Assembly (NCBI RefSeq): GCF_005937185.1 | Contig: NZ_VCNI01000001.1 | Coordinates: 1,360,657 to 1,424,656, forward strand | Length of the DNA: 64,000 bases | DNA from: Flagellimonas algicola | Lineage (GTDB): Bacteria > Bacteroidota > Bacteroidia > Flavobacteriales > Flavobacteriaceae | Direction: 5' to 3' | Shown here: piece by piece, positions 43,638 to 50,186 of the stretch | Numbering within the stretch: the stretch's first letter is position 1 | Layout: every line of letters starts with the position of its first letter | Position numbers and translations under genes: made by a program | The notes under the pieces: model-generated | The model's database searches: none | Told to the model about the DNA's origin: nothing | Seen by the model: only the letters and a program-made list of their open reading frames with translations

Positions 43638-43745
43638 ATGGCTAAAACACTCTATGAACGTCTGAGGAAATATTTGGAAAAAGCAGGAGAGGTTTTAGGA
43701 GGTGAAGCTGAGGCAAGTTCAATAAAACCACTAAATAATGAATAA
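43638..43745 (+). CDS. 35-residue small protein coupled to the barrel gene
   Basis: Short frame ATG 43638 to TAA 43745, beginning MAKTLYERLRKYLEKAGEV. The first half is an amphipathic basic helix, then a Gly/Glu-rich turn. It starts 13 bases after the attC core, and its stop overlaps the next ATG (ATGAATAA, 8 bases), the style of translational coupling seen elsewhere in this genome. It could be a leader peptide or a real small protein; no homologue is known to me. Confidence 0.5.
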   Translation: MAKTLYERLRKYLEKAGEVLGGEAEASSIKPLNNE

Positions 43746-44919
43746 ACATCTATTCTTCTTTATAACATTGGCTTTAAGCTTTAATTGCTATGCCCAAATT
43801 TCCTATGAAAGAGGATATTTCATTGAAAACAGCGGAAAAAAAGTTGATTGTTTTATCGAAAATGTTGATTGGAAAAATAATCCTACTGAATTCAAATATA
43901 AGTTATCCGAAAGTTCGGAATCTATAAAAGTAGGGATAACAACGGTGAAAGAATTCAGTATTCAAAATTATTCGAAACATATACGTGCCAATGTTAAAAT
44001 TGATAGGTCTTCCAGTAACTTAAATCAGTTGAGCTCCACTAGAAATCCCATTTTTAAAGAAGAAACGCTCTTTTTAAAAATTCTAGTTGAGGGAACTTCC
44101 AATTTGTACTATTATGAAGACGGTAATCTAATCAGGTATTTTTACGGCAAGGACGGTCAACAAAATATAGAACAACTCATTTTCAAATATTATCTAAAAG
44201 ACAATAACATCCGTGGAGAAAACAATTCGTTTAGACAACAGTTATTAAACAATTTGGAATGCACTGCTATAACACCTAAGGGTATTGAAAAAACCAAGTA
44301 TAGCAAAGAAAATTTAATCCGTCTATTTATTCAATACAACCAGTGTATGGGTTCTGAGTCGTTTAATTACCAAGAAATGCAGAAAAGAACCTTATTCAGT
44401 CTAAGTGTTCGGCCTGGATTGAATGTTTCTTCGTTAAATGTTACCAACCAGGTAAATACTTTTAGAAACGTAGATTTTGGAAATAGATTAGGATTTAGGT
44501 TTGGGGTAGAGGGAGAATTTTTTCTGCCTTTTAATAAAAGTAAATGGTCCATTATTGTTGAGCCTACCTACCAACAATTCAAGGCTGAACAAGAATCTCC
44601 CGATAGCATGGTGGACTATAAATCAATTGAAATACCCTTGGGAATAAGGCATTATTTTTTTCTTAGTGAAAGTTCAAAGCTTTTTATTAATGGCTCATAT
44701 ATTTTGGACAACGTTCTAGATTCCAAAATTTCCTACTCAAGCGCTGATGTGGAAATTACAAAATCCACCAACTTGGGATTTGGACTCGGGTATAAGAAAA
44801 ATGACAAATATAGTTTGGAGCTAAGATACCATACGAGTAGAAATTTGTTGGGCAGTTTTGCTTTTTACGACTCTGACTTCAATACCATATCAATGATATT
44901 TGGATATTCCTTGTTCTAA
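43738..44919 (+). CDS. predicted outer-membrane beta-barrel protein (cassette 5)
   Basis: 393 aa with a signal peptide (MNKHLFFFITLALSFNCYAQ). A soluble N-terminal domain of about 200 residues begins ISYERGYFIENSGKKVDCFI. The C-terminal half has alternating amphipathic strands of a porin/OmpW-like barrel (LFSLSVRPGLNVSSL, LGFRFGVEGEFFLPF, YSLELRYHTSR) and ends in the aromatic residue Phe (GYSLF). Such two-domain proteins are common in Bacteroidota; function unknown. Large for a cassette gene. Confidence 0.82.
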   Translation: MNKHLFFFITLALSFNCYAQISYERGYFIENSGKKVDCFIENVDWKNNPTEFKYKLSESSESIKVGITTVKEFSIQNYSKHIRANVKIDRSSSNLNQLSSTRNPIFKEETLFLKILVEGTSNLYYYEDGNLIRYFYGKDGQQNIEQLIFKYYLKDNNIRGENNSFRQQLLNNLECTAITPKGIEKTKYSKENLIRLFIQYNQCMGSESFNYQEMQKRTLFSLSVRPGLNVSSLNVTNQVNTFRNVDFGNRLGFRFGVEGEFFLPFNKSKWSIIVEPTYQQFKAEQESPDSMVDYKSIEIPLGIRHYFFLSESSKLFINGSYILDNVLDSKISYSSADVEITKSTNLGFGLGYKKNDKYSLELRYHTSRNLLGSFAFYDSDFNTISMIFGYSLF

Positions 44920-44927
44920 AAAACATG

Positions 44928-45019
44928 TGATAACAATTGTAATAATTGCTTACGTCTGTGCTTAACCAAAAAGCGGTAATTTAAAACCAGTAACGTACGG
45001 TTAGTCTAGACCGTTACCA
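44928..45019. repeat. attC-like site 5, degenerate
   Basis: Outer cores TGATAAC (44928-44934, followed by AATTG) and ACCGTTACCA (R' GTTACCA at 45013-45019) are clear, but the inner arms pair poorly. R'' is not complementary to the unit start GTTTCAT at 43619 beyond GTT, unlike the other units. The barrel cassette may therefore be a fusion of two cassettes or a decayed one. Confidence 0.6.
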
Positions 45020-45033
45020 GTAATTCCAGTAAA

Positions 45034-45405
45034 ATGAAACCAGAAGAATTTATAAAAGCTTATGAAATCGCTTTAGGAACCCAAAATTGGAAAAATATTG
45101 AACCGCTAATTTCTAAATCTATAAGCGTAACTTTCTCGAACGGAACTGTTCATTTTGGAAAAAACAATGTAAAGACTGCATTTGAAAACAATTTTAGTAA
45201 AATAAAAAATGAAGAATATAAAATTGATAATGTAAGATGGTTGAGTAGGGAAGAAAATTTTGCTGTTTTTTTATTCGACTTTTTTTGGACTGGAATTGTA
45301 AACAACAAATCTGTTTCTGGTAATGGGATTGGAACTTCTGTTTTAATAAATGAAGATGACAAATGGAAGTTGTTGACTGAACATTTAGGCAAAAAATCGG
45401 ATTGA
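45034..45405 (+). CDS. NTF2-like (SnoaL/DUF4440-type) protein (cassette 6)
   Basis: 123-aa single-domain protein with the cone-shaped NTF2 pattern: helix (EEFIKAYEIALGTQNWKNIEPL), then SVTFSNGTVHFGKNNV and strands ending in WKLLTEHLG. Such proteins bind small molecules or act as isomerases or hydrolases; nothing shows a substrate. Unit start GTTACCA (45013) pairs with the end core AGGCAAC with transitions, 10 of 13 bases. Confidence 0.8.
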   Translation: MKPEEFIKAYEIALGTQNWKNIEPLISKSISVTFSNGTVHFGKNNVKTAFENNFSKIKNEEYKIDNVRWLSREENFAVFLFDFFWTGIVNNKSVSGNGIGTSVLINEDDKWKLLTEHLGKKSD

Positions 45406-45421
45406 ATTTAATAAAAACTAC

Positions 45422-45486
45422 AGGCAACAATGGCCATAATTCATCCCAAGACTAAGGGCAAAATCATAGCAGACACCCATGCTATA
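45422..45486. repeat. attC-like site 6 with damaged 3' core
   Basis: R'' AGGCAAC (45422-45428), L'' GGCCATAATTCATCCC (45432-45447), L' GGGCAAAATCATAGC (45456-45470). Where ACCGTTATGC is expected the sequence is ACACCCATGC, so the GTT needed for strand exchange is missing. The following ATGCTATA still resembles the complement of the next R'' region (CATATAACTTAAC). Confidence 0.68.
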
Positions 45487-45531
45487 CCTTCTGGCAAATG
45501 GAATTAAATATTGAAAGAAAAAAATGAGCCT

Positions 45532-45882
45532 ATGACCCAAAAATCCAACAAGGCTTTATGCCTGGACCATCTGGAAAAATATGCGGAAAAGGACTTGGAT
45601 GGTATCAAAGAGATGTTTTCGGAAAACATTGTATTAAGAGACTGGAAAATTCGGGTTGAAGGAAAGGAGAAAGCAATCGATGAAACTCGGAAAAACTTCA
45701 GGGCGGCAGATTCCATAGCCATTGATGTACTTTCGGTTTATGAAAATAAGGATACCGTGGCCGCCGAGCTTAAAATTACCGTCAACACTACGGAAGAACT
45801 TTATGTGGTCGATGTCATAACCTTTGATACCCATCAAAAAATAAAATCAATCCGAGCATACTTGGGTAGAGGTGATCATTAA
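45532..45882 (+). CDS. NTF2-like nuclear-transport-factor domain protein (cassette 7)
   Basis: 116 aa from ATG 45532 (a TTG at 45511 is in frame but weaker). NTF2/SnoaL-like pattern: LCLDHLEKYAEKDLDGIKEM, a short strand with VLRDWKIRVEGKEKAIDETR, then strands ending in YLGRGDH. Second protein of this fold in neighbouring units. G/C-richer than the other cassette genes, so it may come from a closer relative. Confidence 0.82.
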   Translation: MTQKSNKALCLDHLEKYAEKDLDGIKEMFSENIVLRDWKIRVEGKEKAIDETRKNFRAADSIAIDVLSVYENKDTVAAELKITVNTTEELYVVDVITFDTHQKIKSIRAYLGRGDH

Positions 45883-45889
45883 ACATATA

Positions 45890-45958
45890 ACTTAACAATG
45901 ACGGTGGTTCATCCCAAATGGAAATGAAGGAATGAAAAAGTGGTGGAGACCGTTGGCA
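45890..45958. repeat. attC-like site 7
   Basis: R'' ACTTAAC (45890-45896, full RYYYAAC match) followed by AATG; stem TTCATCCC / GGAATGAA; R' GTTGGCA (45952-45958) preceded by GAGACC. The middle of the arms (GGTGG on both sides) does not pair, so the site is partly decayed or changed. Confidence 0.65.
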
Positions 45959-45967
45959 GCAATTTGA

Positions 45968-46549
45968 ATGAAAGAGCAACTAATCAAATCAATTTCAAAG
46001 TATATTAAATTAAGTTCCGAAGAAGAAAATTTAATCGAAACGTTTTGGACTGAAAAAATACTTGAAAAAGGGGATTATCTATTGAGAAACGGGGAAACTT
46101 GTAGAACGGATAATTTTGTTGTTAAAGGAACATTGAAAGCTTTTTACATAAACCCTGAAACAGGAAAGGAAGAAATCCTATACTTTGCAATTGAAAATTG
46201 GTGGGCAACAGATATTGAAAGTTTTCAAAAACAAAAGCCTTCGATTTATAATATTCAAGCGATTGAGAAGACCACATTGCTACAAATCCGCTACGACTCT
46301 TTTCAAGAAATGTTAGCGAAAATCCCAAAACTTGAGCGCTTTTTTAGAATCATCCTCGAAAATTATCTTGGAAGTTTACAGAGGAGAATAATCTTAAATA
46401 ACATTCTTGATGCAGAACAACGGTATTTGGATTTTTTGAAAAATTACCCGAAAATTTCTGAGAAAGTACCAAATTATCTTATTGCATCTTATCTGGGAAT
46501 TACCGCCGAATTTTTGAGCAGAATACGTAAAAAAATCAAAGCGTCTTAA
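45968..46549 (+). CDS. Crp/Fnr-type cyclic-nucleotide-binding regulator (cassette 8, gene 1)
   Basis: 193 aa. N-terminal cNMP-binding beta-barrel (FWTEKILEKGDYLLRNGETC, FVVKGTLKAFYINPETGKEE), a dimer helix and a C-terminal winged helix of the Bacteroidota Crp type (PNYLIASYLGITAEFLSRIR). Ligand unknown, and these proteins often do not bind cAMP. It precedes an oxidoreductase gene in the same cassette (63-base gap) and probably controls it. Confidence 0.9.
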   Translation: MKEQLIKSISKYIKLSSEEENLIETFWTEKILEKGDYLLRNGETCRTDNFVVKGTLKAFYINPETGKEEILYFAIENWWATDIESFQKQKPSIYNIQAIEKTTLLQIRYDSFQEMLAKIPKLERFFRIILENYLGSLQRRIILNNILDAEQRYLDFLKNYPKISEKVPNYLIASYLGITAEFLSRIRKKIKAS

Positions 46550-46612
46550 ACTACATCAATTTTTTTCACTTTCCCAATTCAGAACTTTGTCTCATAATCA
46601 AAATTTAGGAAT

Positions 46613-47236
46613 ATGAACAAAGTATTAATCATCAACGCAAGTGTAAGAAATGAAAAATCGCACAGTAGAAAACTAACGCAACTTTTTGAGGACAATTGGA
46701 AAAAGAAAAATCCTAACGACAAATTTACTCATCGGGAAGTTGGATTGGAGGAAATTCCGCCCATAAATGAAAAATGGATTGCAAGCGCATTCATCAAACC
46801 AAGTGAAAGAACAAAAGAAAACCAGTCGGGTGTTGAGTTTAGCAATGAATTAGTTAAAGAATTCAAGGAACATAATATTTATGTTTTGGGAACACCAATG
46901 TACAATTGGTCAATTCCCAGTGGACTAAAATCTTATATCGACCAACTTATGAGAATTAACGAAACTTGGAAATTCCGTTCAGGCGAGCCAGATGGAGATT
47001 ATGTTGGAATTCTTGAAAACAAAAAAATGTTCATTCTGTCAAGTCGTGGAGACACAGGTTATCGGGAAAACGAGAAAAACGAACATATGAATTTCCAAAC
47101 AACATACTTGAAATTCGTTTTCGGGATTATGGGAATAAAAGACATTTCTATAATTTCATTGGACAATGAAGAGTTTGGTGGAGAAATATTTGAGAATTCT
47201 AAAAAAGAAATCTATCAAAGGATTGAACAGATTTAA
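46613..47236 (+). CDS. NAD(P)H-dependent flavodoxin-fold oxidoreductase (cassette 8, gene 2)
   Basis: 207-aa FMN-binding quinone/azo-reductase family protein. The N-terminal phosphate loop is IINASVRNEKSHSRKLT; the flavin-contact block is VLGTPMYNWSIPSGLKSYID, followed by the SSRGDTGY segment. It probably reduces quinones or nitro/azo compounds in a stress or detoxification role. It is cotranscribed with, or controlled by, the Crp-like regulator encoded in the same unit. Confidence 0.9.
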   Translation: MNKVLIINASVRNEKSHSRKLTQLFEDNWKKKNPNDKFTHREVGLEEIPPINEKWIASAFIKPSERTKENQSGVEFSNELVKEFKEHNIYVLGTPMYNWSIPSGLKSYIDQLMRINETWKFRSGEPDGDYVGILENKKMFILSSRGDTGYRENEKNEHMNFQTTYLKFVFGIMGIKDISIISLDNEEFGGEIFENSKKEIYQRIEQI

Positions 47237-47244
47237 AATACTGT

Positions 47245-47375
47245 TGCCAACAATGTATATAAAAAATAGCGGTTTAGGCACTAATCTGAATCGTTTTTGC
47301 TTTTAAATAAGTATATTATTTTCCGAAAAGTAAGCGTTTTTAATCCGCTACTTTTCATATACTAAACCGTTGTAT
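47245..47375. repeat. attC-like site 8
   Basis: R'' TGCCAAC (47245-47251), exactly complementary to GTTGGCA opening the unit at 45952 (10 of 12 bases with extension). L'' (47254-47272) and L' (47345-47363) pair over 18 of 19 bases, with two bottom-strand G-T pairs. R' GTTGTAT (47369-47375). Again 131 bases. Confidence 0.82.
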
Positions 47376-47392
47376 GCCATATAAAAATAGAA

Positions 47393-47836
47393 ATGATTGG
47401 AAATAAAATTAAAGGCTTAGGAGAAATAGTTCTGCGAGTAAATGATATGGAATCCATGAAAAATTTCTATAGTAAAACTATTGGATTTGAATTAATGTAT
47501 GAATCCGATAACTATACTTTTTTCAAAATTGCAGATGGTGTTGGTGGCCATACCCAAACCTTGGCATTATTTGCAAAGAATAACACAACTGCCTTTGGAG
47601 AAGAGTTAAAAGCTATACAACAAAAGAATACTACATTACATCATTTCGCTCTCGAAATTGAAAAATTAGACTATGAGGAAATGCTGATTTTATGTAAAAA
47701 AAGTAACATAGCGTATGTAACTGAGATATTTGAATGGGTTAAATGGAAATCCATATTTATCAAAGATCCAGAATCGAATATTGTTGAATTTGTTTGTTAT
47801 GATCCAGAAATTAAAACTACACACAACAACACCTAA
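47393..47836 (+). CDS. VOC/glyoxalase superfamily protein (cassette 9)
   Basis: 147-aa metalloenzyme-fold protein: LGEIVLRVNDMESMKNFYSK at the start, GGHTQTLALFAKN in the middle, HHFALEIEKLDYEE and IFIKDPESNIVEFVCYDPE at the end, with the usual His and Glu positions. Could be a lyase, dioxygenase or antibiotic-resistance protein. The last residues (THNNT) and the stop lie inside the next attC-like site. Confidence 0.9.
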   Translation: MIGNKIKGLGEIVLRVNDMESMKNFYSKTIGFELMYESDNYTFFKIADGVGGHTQTLALFAKNNTTAFGEELKAIQQKNTTLHHFALEIEKLDYEEMLILCKKSNIAYVTEIFEWVKWKSIFIKDPESNIVEFVCYDPEIKTTHNNT

Positions 47837-47871
47837 ACTGCATAAAACGCAGTTTAGCCAAACCGTTTGCT
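47821..47871. repeat. attC-like site 9, last of the array
   Basis: R'' ACACAAC (47821-47827), perfect arms CTAAACTGC / GCAGTTTAG with a short loop, then AAACC and R' GTTTGCT (47865-47871). R'' complements the unit start GTTGTAT (47369) in six of seven bases. No further unit follows. 51 bases. Confidence 0.78.
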
Positions 47872-47883
47872 TTAATTTCAATT

Positions 47884-47918
47884 TGTCAACCCACTAGTTG
47901 ACATTTTTTATTTTTTGT
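47884..47918 (+). terminator. intrinsic terminator closing the cassette array
   Basis: TGTCAAC-CCACTA-GTTGACA stem-loop (47884-47903) followed by two T-runs. It lies 13 bases after the last attC core and would end read-through transcription of the array. Confidence 0.75.
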
Positions 47919-47935
47919 CAACTTATAGGGTTAGG

Positions 47936-48111
47936 GAACGCTGCGTAGATTCCAATGCAGTTTTGCAGCATATGATAAATGTGGGACACTTGTGGGAGGG
48001 GGTGCGCTGTCCACCATTTCACCTGATTTATGTGGTAGTCCATCTGATGATCTAAAAAAAGCGCTTGAAGGGTTTGAGGTGACCTACTATGTATTTGGCG
48101 TAGGTTTATAA
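47936..48111 (+). pseudogene. frameshifted remnant of a small monooxygenase-like gene
   Basis: One frame from 47936 reads ERCVDSNAVLQHMINVGHL and a second from 48022 reads PDLCGSPSDDLKKALEGFEV then TYYVFGVGL and a stop at 48111. Together these resemble the C-terminal half of antibiotic-biosynthesis-monooxygenase-like proteins, broken by a frameshift and lacking the 5' half. The 332-base gap between array and next gene holds only this remnant, the terminator and a palindrome. Confidence 0.62.
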
Positions 48112-48135
48112 AGCAGCTGATGGCTATTTGGCACC

Positions 48136-48163
48136 AATTCGTACAAAATATTTTGTTCGAATT
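48136..48163. promoter_or_regulatory. 28-bp near-perfect palindrome upstream of the monooxygenase gene
   Basis: Arms of 14 bases (AATTCGTACAAAAT / ATTTTGTTCGAATT) with one mismatched pair and no loop, 40 bases before ATG 48204. Shape and place suit an operator for a dimeric repressor; it lacks a T-run, so it is not a terminator. Confidence 0.55.
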
Positions 48164-48203
48164 AAGCAATAATCCCATATTAGTACTACTTAATCAACAT
48201 TAA

Positions 48204-48500
48204 ATGATACGAATCATCTACAGCTGGAAAGTTGCACCAGAACACATGGAATCTTTTATAAAAACCTGGAAAAGAACCACGAACAAAATTCATGAGGAGG
48301 TTAAAGGAGCGCAAGGTAGCTTTATGCTTCAAGGAGAAGCGGACAGCAGCCAAATAAAAACCATTGCCAAATGGGATTCGCTGGAGGATTGGCAGCAGTT
48401 TTGGAACGAAAGCAAGCCAACACAAATGCAATCCATGCATGATTTGGGCGAACGGATCTCCGTGGAAATTTTTAAGGAAGTGGACGACTTTACAAGGTAA
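48204..48500 (+). CDS. antibiotic biosynthesis monooxygenase (ABM) domain protein
   Basis: 98-aa ferredoxin-like dimeric protein: IRIIYSWKVAPEHMESFIKT, AQGSFMLQGEADSS, AKWDSLEDWQQFW. ABM proteins oxidise quinol-like or heme-like compounds without cofactor, or are stress proteins. Downstream of a large palindrome and next to a pseudogene of related type. Confidence 0.82.
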   Translation: MIRIIYSWKVAPEHMESFIKTWKRTTNKIHEEVKGAQGSFMLQGEADSSQIKTIAKWDSLEDWQQFWNESKPTQMQSMHDLGERISVEIFKEVDDFTR

Positions 48501-48727
48501 CCAATGGACAAATTAATAATGCTGGATACAACGGTCATTTAAATTCAGTTATGTCTACATTTCAGAGACCTTGGCGTTGTTTTGCATTTGGACTATATTA
48601 GAGCATGGGTAATTCGGCAGGCTGGATTTGGGCTACTTTGACTTTGCTGTTTTTGCCCTTTATCTATGGAAATCGATTATTCTGTAATGAAACATAATCC
48701 CGTATCTGTCCCTTATAACGACATCTT
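48501..48727. other. gap with a possible hydrophobic peptide remnant
   Basis: The 227-base gap has no convincing gene. From 48605 a short plus-strand frame starts MGNSAGWIWATLTLLFLPFI and stops after 30 codons; it could be a decayed membrane protein piece. No repeat or promoter stands out. Confidence 0.35.
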
Positions 48728-49279
48728 GTGAAAGTTAAACTTGAAACGGAAAGATTGTTGATATCCCCTATTTCCCTAGCGGATTTAGGGAAAATCCACG
48801 AATTGCATTCCCTAGCTGAAACGGACAAGTTCAACACGCTGGGAATTCCAGAAAACATAGAGGGAACCGAGCAAATCGTAAAGGATTGGATTGCAAAAAA
48901 CAACATTGCGGAAAGCAAACATTTCACGCTTAAAATAGAATCGGTGGCAAACAGGGAATTCATAGGTTTGATAGCCATAAACTTAGGCCCTCCGAAATTT
49001 AGAATTGCAGAAGTATGGTATAAATTACATTCCGATTTCTGGAAGCAGGGTTATGCCACGGAGTCCTTGCACAGACTTTTGGAATTTGGATTTAACGAAC
49101 TTCAATTGCATCGAATTGAGGCCGGATGTGCCGTTGAGAACCTGGGAAGTATTCGGGTGCTGGAAAAAGTTGGAATGACCAGGGAGGGTAGAAAACGACA
49201 GGTGTTACCCTTAAAACAGGGCTGGTCCGATAATTTTCATTTTGCCATTTTGGCAACCGATTTTAAAACCAAACACTAG
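48728..49279 (+). CDS. GNAT family N-acetyltransferase (RimJ/RimL type)
   Basis: 183 aa with GTG start at 48728, ahead of KVKLETERLLISPISLADLG. The acetyl-CoA region is VWYKLHSDFWKQGYATESLH and the C-terminal motif NLGSIRVLEKVGMTREGRKR is typical of the RimJ/RimL group. Acceptor unknown. It is followed after 16 bases by an AraC regulator. Confidence 0.92.
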   Translation: MKVKLETERLLISPISLADLGKIHELHSLAETDKFNTLGIPENIEGTEQIVKDWIAKNNIAESKHFTLKIESVANREFIGLIAINLGPPKFRIAEVWYKLHSDFWKQGYATESLHRLLEFGFNELQLHRIEAGCAVENLGSIRVLEKVGMTREGRKRQVLPLKQGWSDNFHFAILATDFKTKH

Positions 49280-49295
49280 GAAATACAGCTGAACA

Positions 49296-50111
49296 ATGAA
49301 TTATCAGACTTATCAGCCGCGCCCTGAATTGGAGGCCTTGATCAACTTTTATTGGACCTTGGAAGTCCCCTTTGATGCCAAGAACCAAAAGCAAAAAATA
49401 ATTCCCGATGGTTTTATCGAAATGACATTCAATTTTGGAAATCCTATCAAACGATACATCTCCGATAGCGAATTTGTCCTACACCCTCGCGCCATGGTCA
49501 TGGGACAAAGAACCAAATCCTACTACATTGAACCCGTAGGTGATGTTGACACTTTTGCCATCTGTTTCTATCCCTATGGTTTTGCAAACTTTGTGAACAC
49601 TCCCCTTAAAAGTTTGGTGGACAAGGAAACCCCACTGGAATCTCTTTTTGGACAAAAACCCGCTAAGGAATTGGAAGAAAAAATGGTTCAAGCTACGAAT
49701 ACACAACAAAGGATAGCCATTATTGAAGCGTTTCTTTTAAAGAAACTTAGCAATCCATCTACAATAGATCAAATTGTAAGAACAACCATAGATGTTCTTT
49801 TAGCATCTAAGGGAAGTCCTTCCATAGGCAGAATCCTAAAAGACGATCTATCCAAACGAAGGCAATTGGAAAGGAAATTCGCAAAACAAATAGGTATCTC
49901 TCCCAAACAACTGGGTAAGGTAATTCGGTTGCAAAGTGCCCTGAACATGTTGTTGAATAAGGAGGAAGACAATTTGACCACCATTGCTTACGCAAATGAA
50001 TACTTTGACCAAGCTCATTTTATCAAAGATTTTAAAGAGTTCACGGGAATTAATCCTTCGGCATTCTTAGGGAACGAGAACATGGCCCTTTCCACTCTTT
50101 TCTACAAATAA
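49296..50111 (+). CDS. AraC family transcriptional regulator
   Basis: 271-aa regulator with an N-terminal DUF6597-like sensing domain (YQPRPELEALINFYWTLEVP, IIPDGFIEMTFNFGNPI) and a C-terminal double HTH (GISPKQLGKVIRLQSAL, IAYANEYFDQAHFIKDFKEF). It may control the preceding acetyltransferase or the following VOC lipoprotein, since the three lie head to tail. Confidence 0.92.
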   Translation: MNYQTYQPRPELEALINFYWTLEVPFDAKNQKQKIIPDGFIEMTFNFGNPIKRYISDSEFVLHPRAMVMGQRTKSYYIEPVGDVDTFAICFYPYGFANFVNTPLKSLVDKETPLESLFGQKPAKELEEKMVQATNTQQRIAIIEAFLLKKLSNPSTIDQIVRTTIDVLLASKGSPSIGRILKDDLSKRRQLERKFAKQIGISPKQLGKVIRLQSALNMLLNKEEDNLTTIAYANEYFDQAHFIKDFKEFTGINPSAFLGNENMALSTLFYK

Positions 50112-50186
50112 ATCTGGCTGTCGCATTTTTACAATTTCCTCTTTTCTAAGGGATTTAGTTTAGTCCAAACAAAAGAATCCTACAAC

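Larger units (their letters stand above)
40627..47871 (+). mobile_element. integron-like gene cassette array without integrase (CALIN-type)
   Basis: About nine gene units, all on the plus strand and each followed by an attC-like folded site (41243, 42104, 42939, 43562, 44928, 45422, 45890, 47245, 47821). The sites share the outline RYYYAAC-AATG...ACC-GTTRRRY. The inverse core ending each unit is complementary to the first bases of the same unit, the hallmark of integron cassettes. Genes are more A/T-rich than the surroundings. The first unit opens with GTTGTAG at 40627; another GTTATGC lies at 40587. No tyrosine recombinase is in the window, so either it is encoded elsewhere or the cluster is orphaned. 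Mobility is inferred. Confidence 0.78.

Noticed and set aside
45511..45531. TTG start for the second NTF2-like protein
   Set aside because: ATG 45532 is in frame, and the fold begins just after it.
47918..48178. 86-aa minus-strand reading frame
   Set aside because: It lies over the plus-strand monooxygenase remnant, has a poor composition and no start signal.
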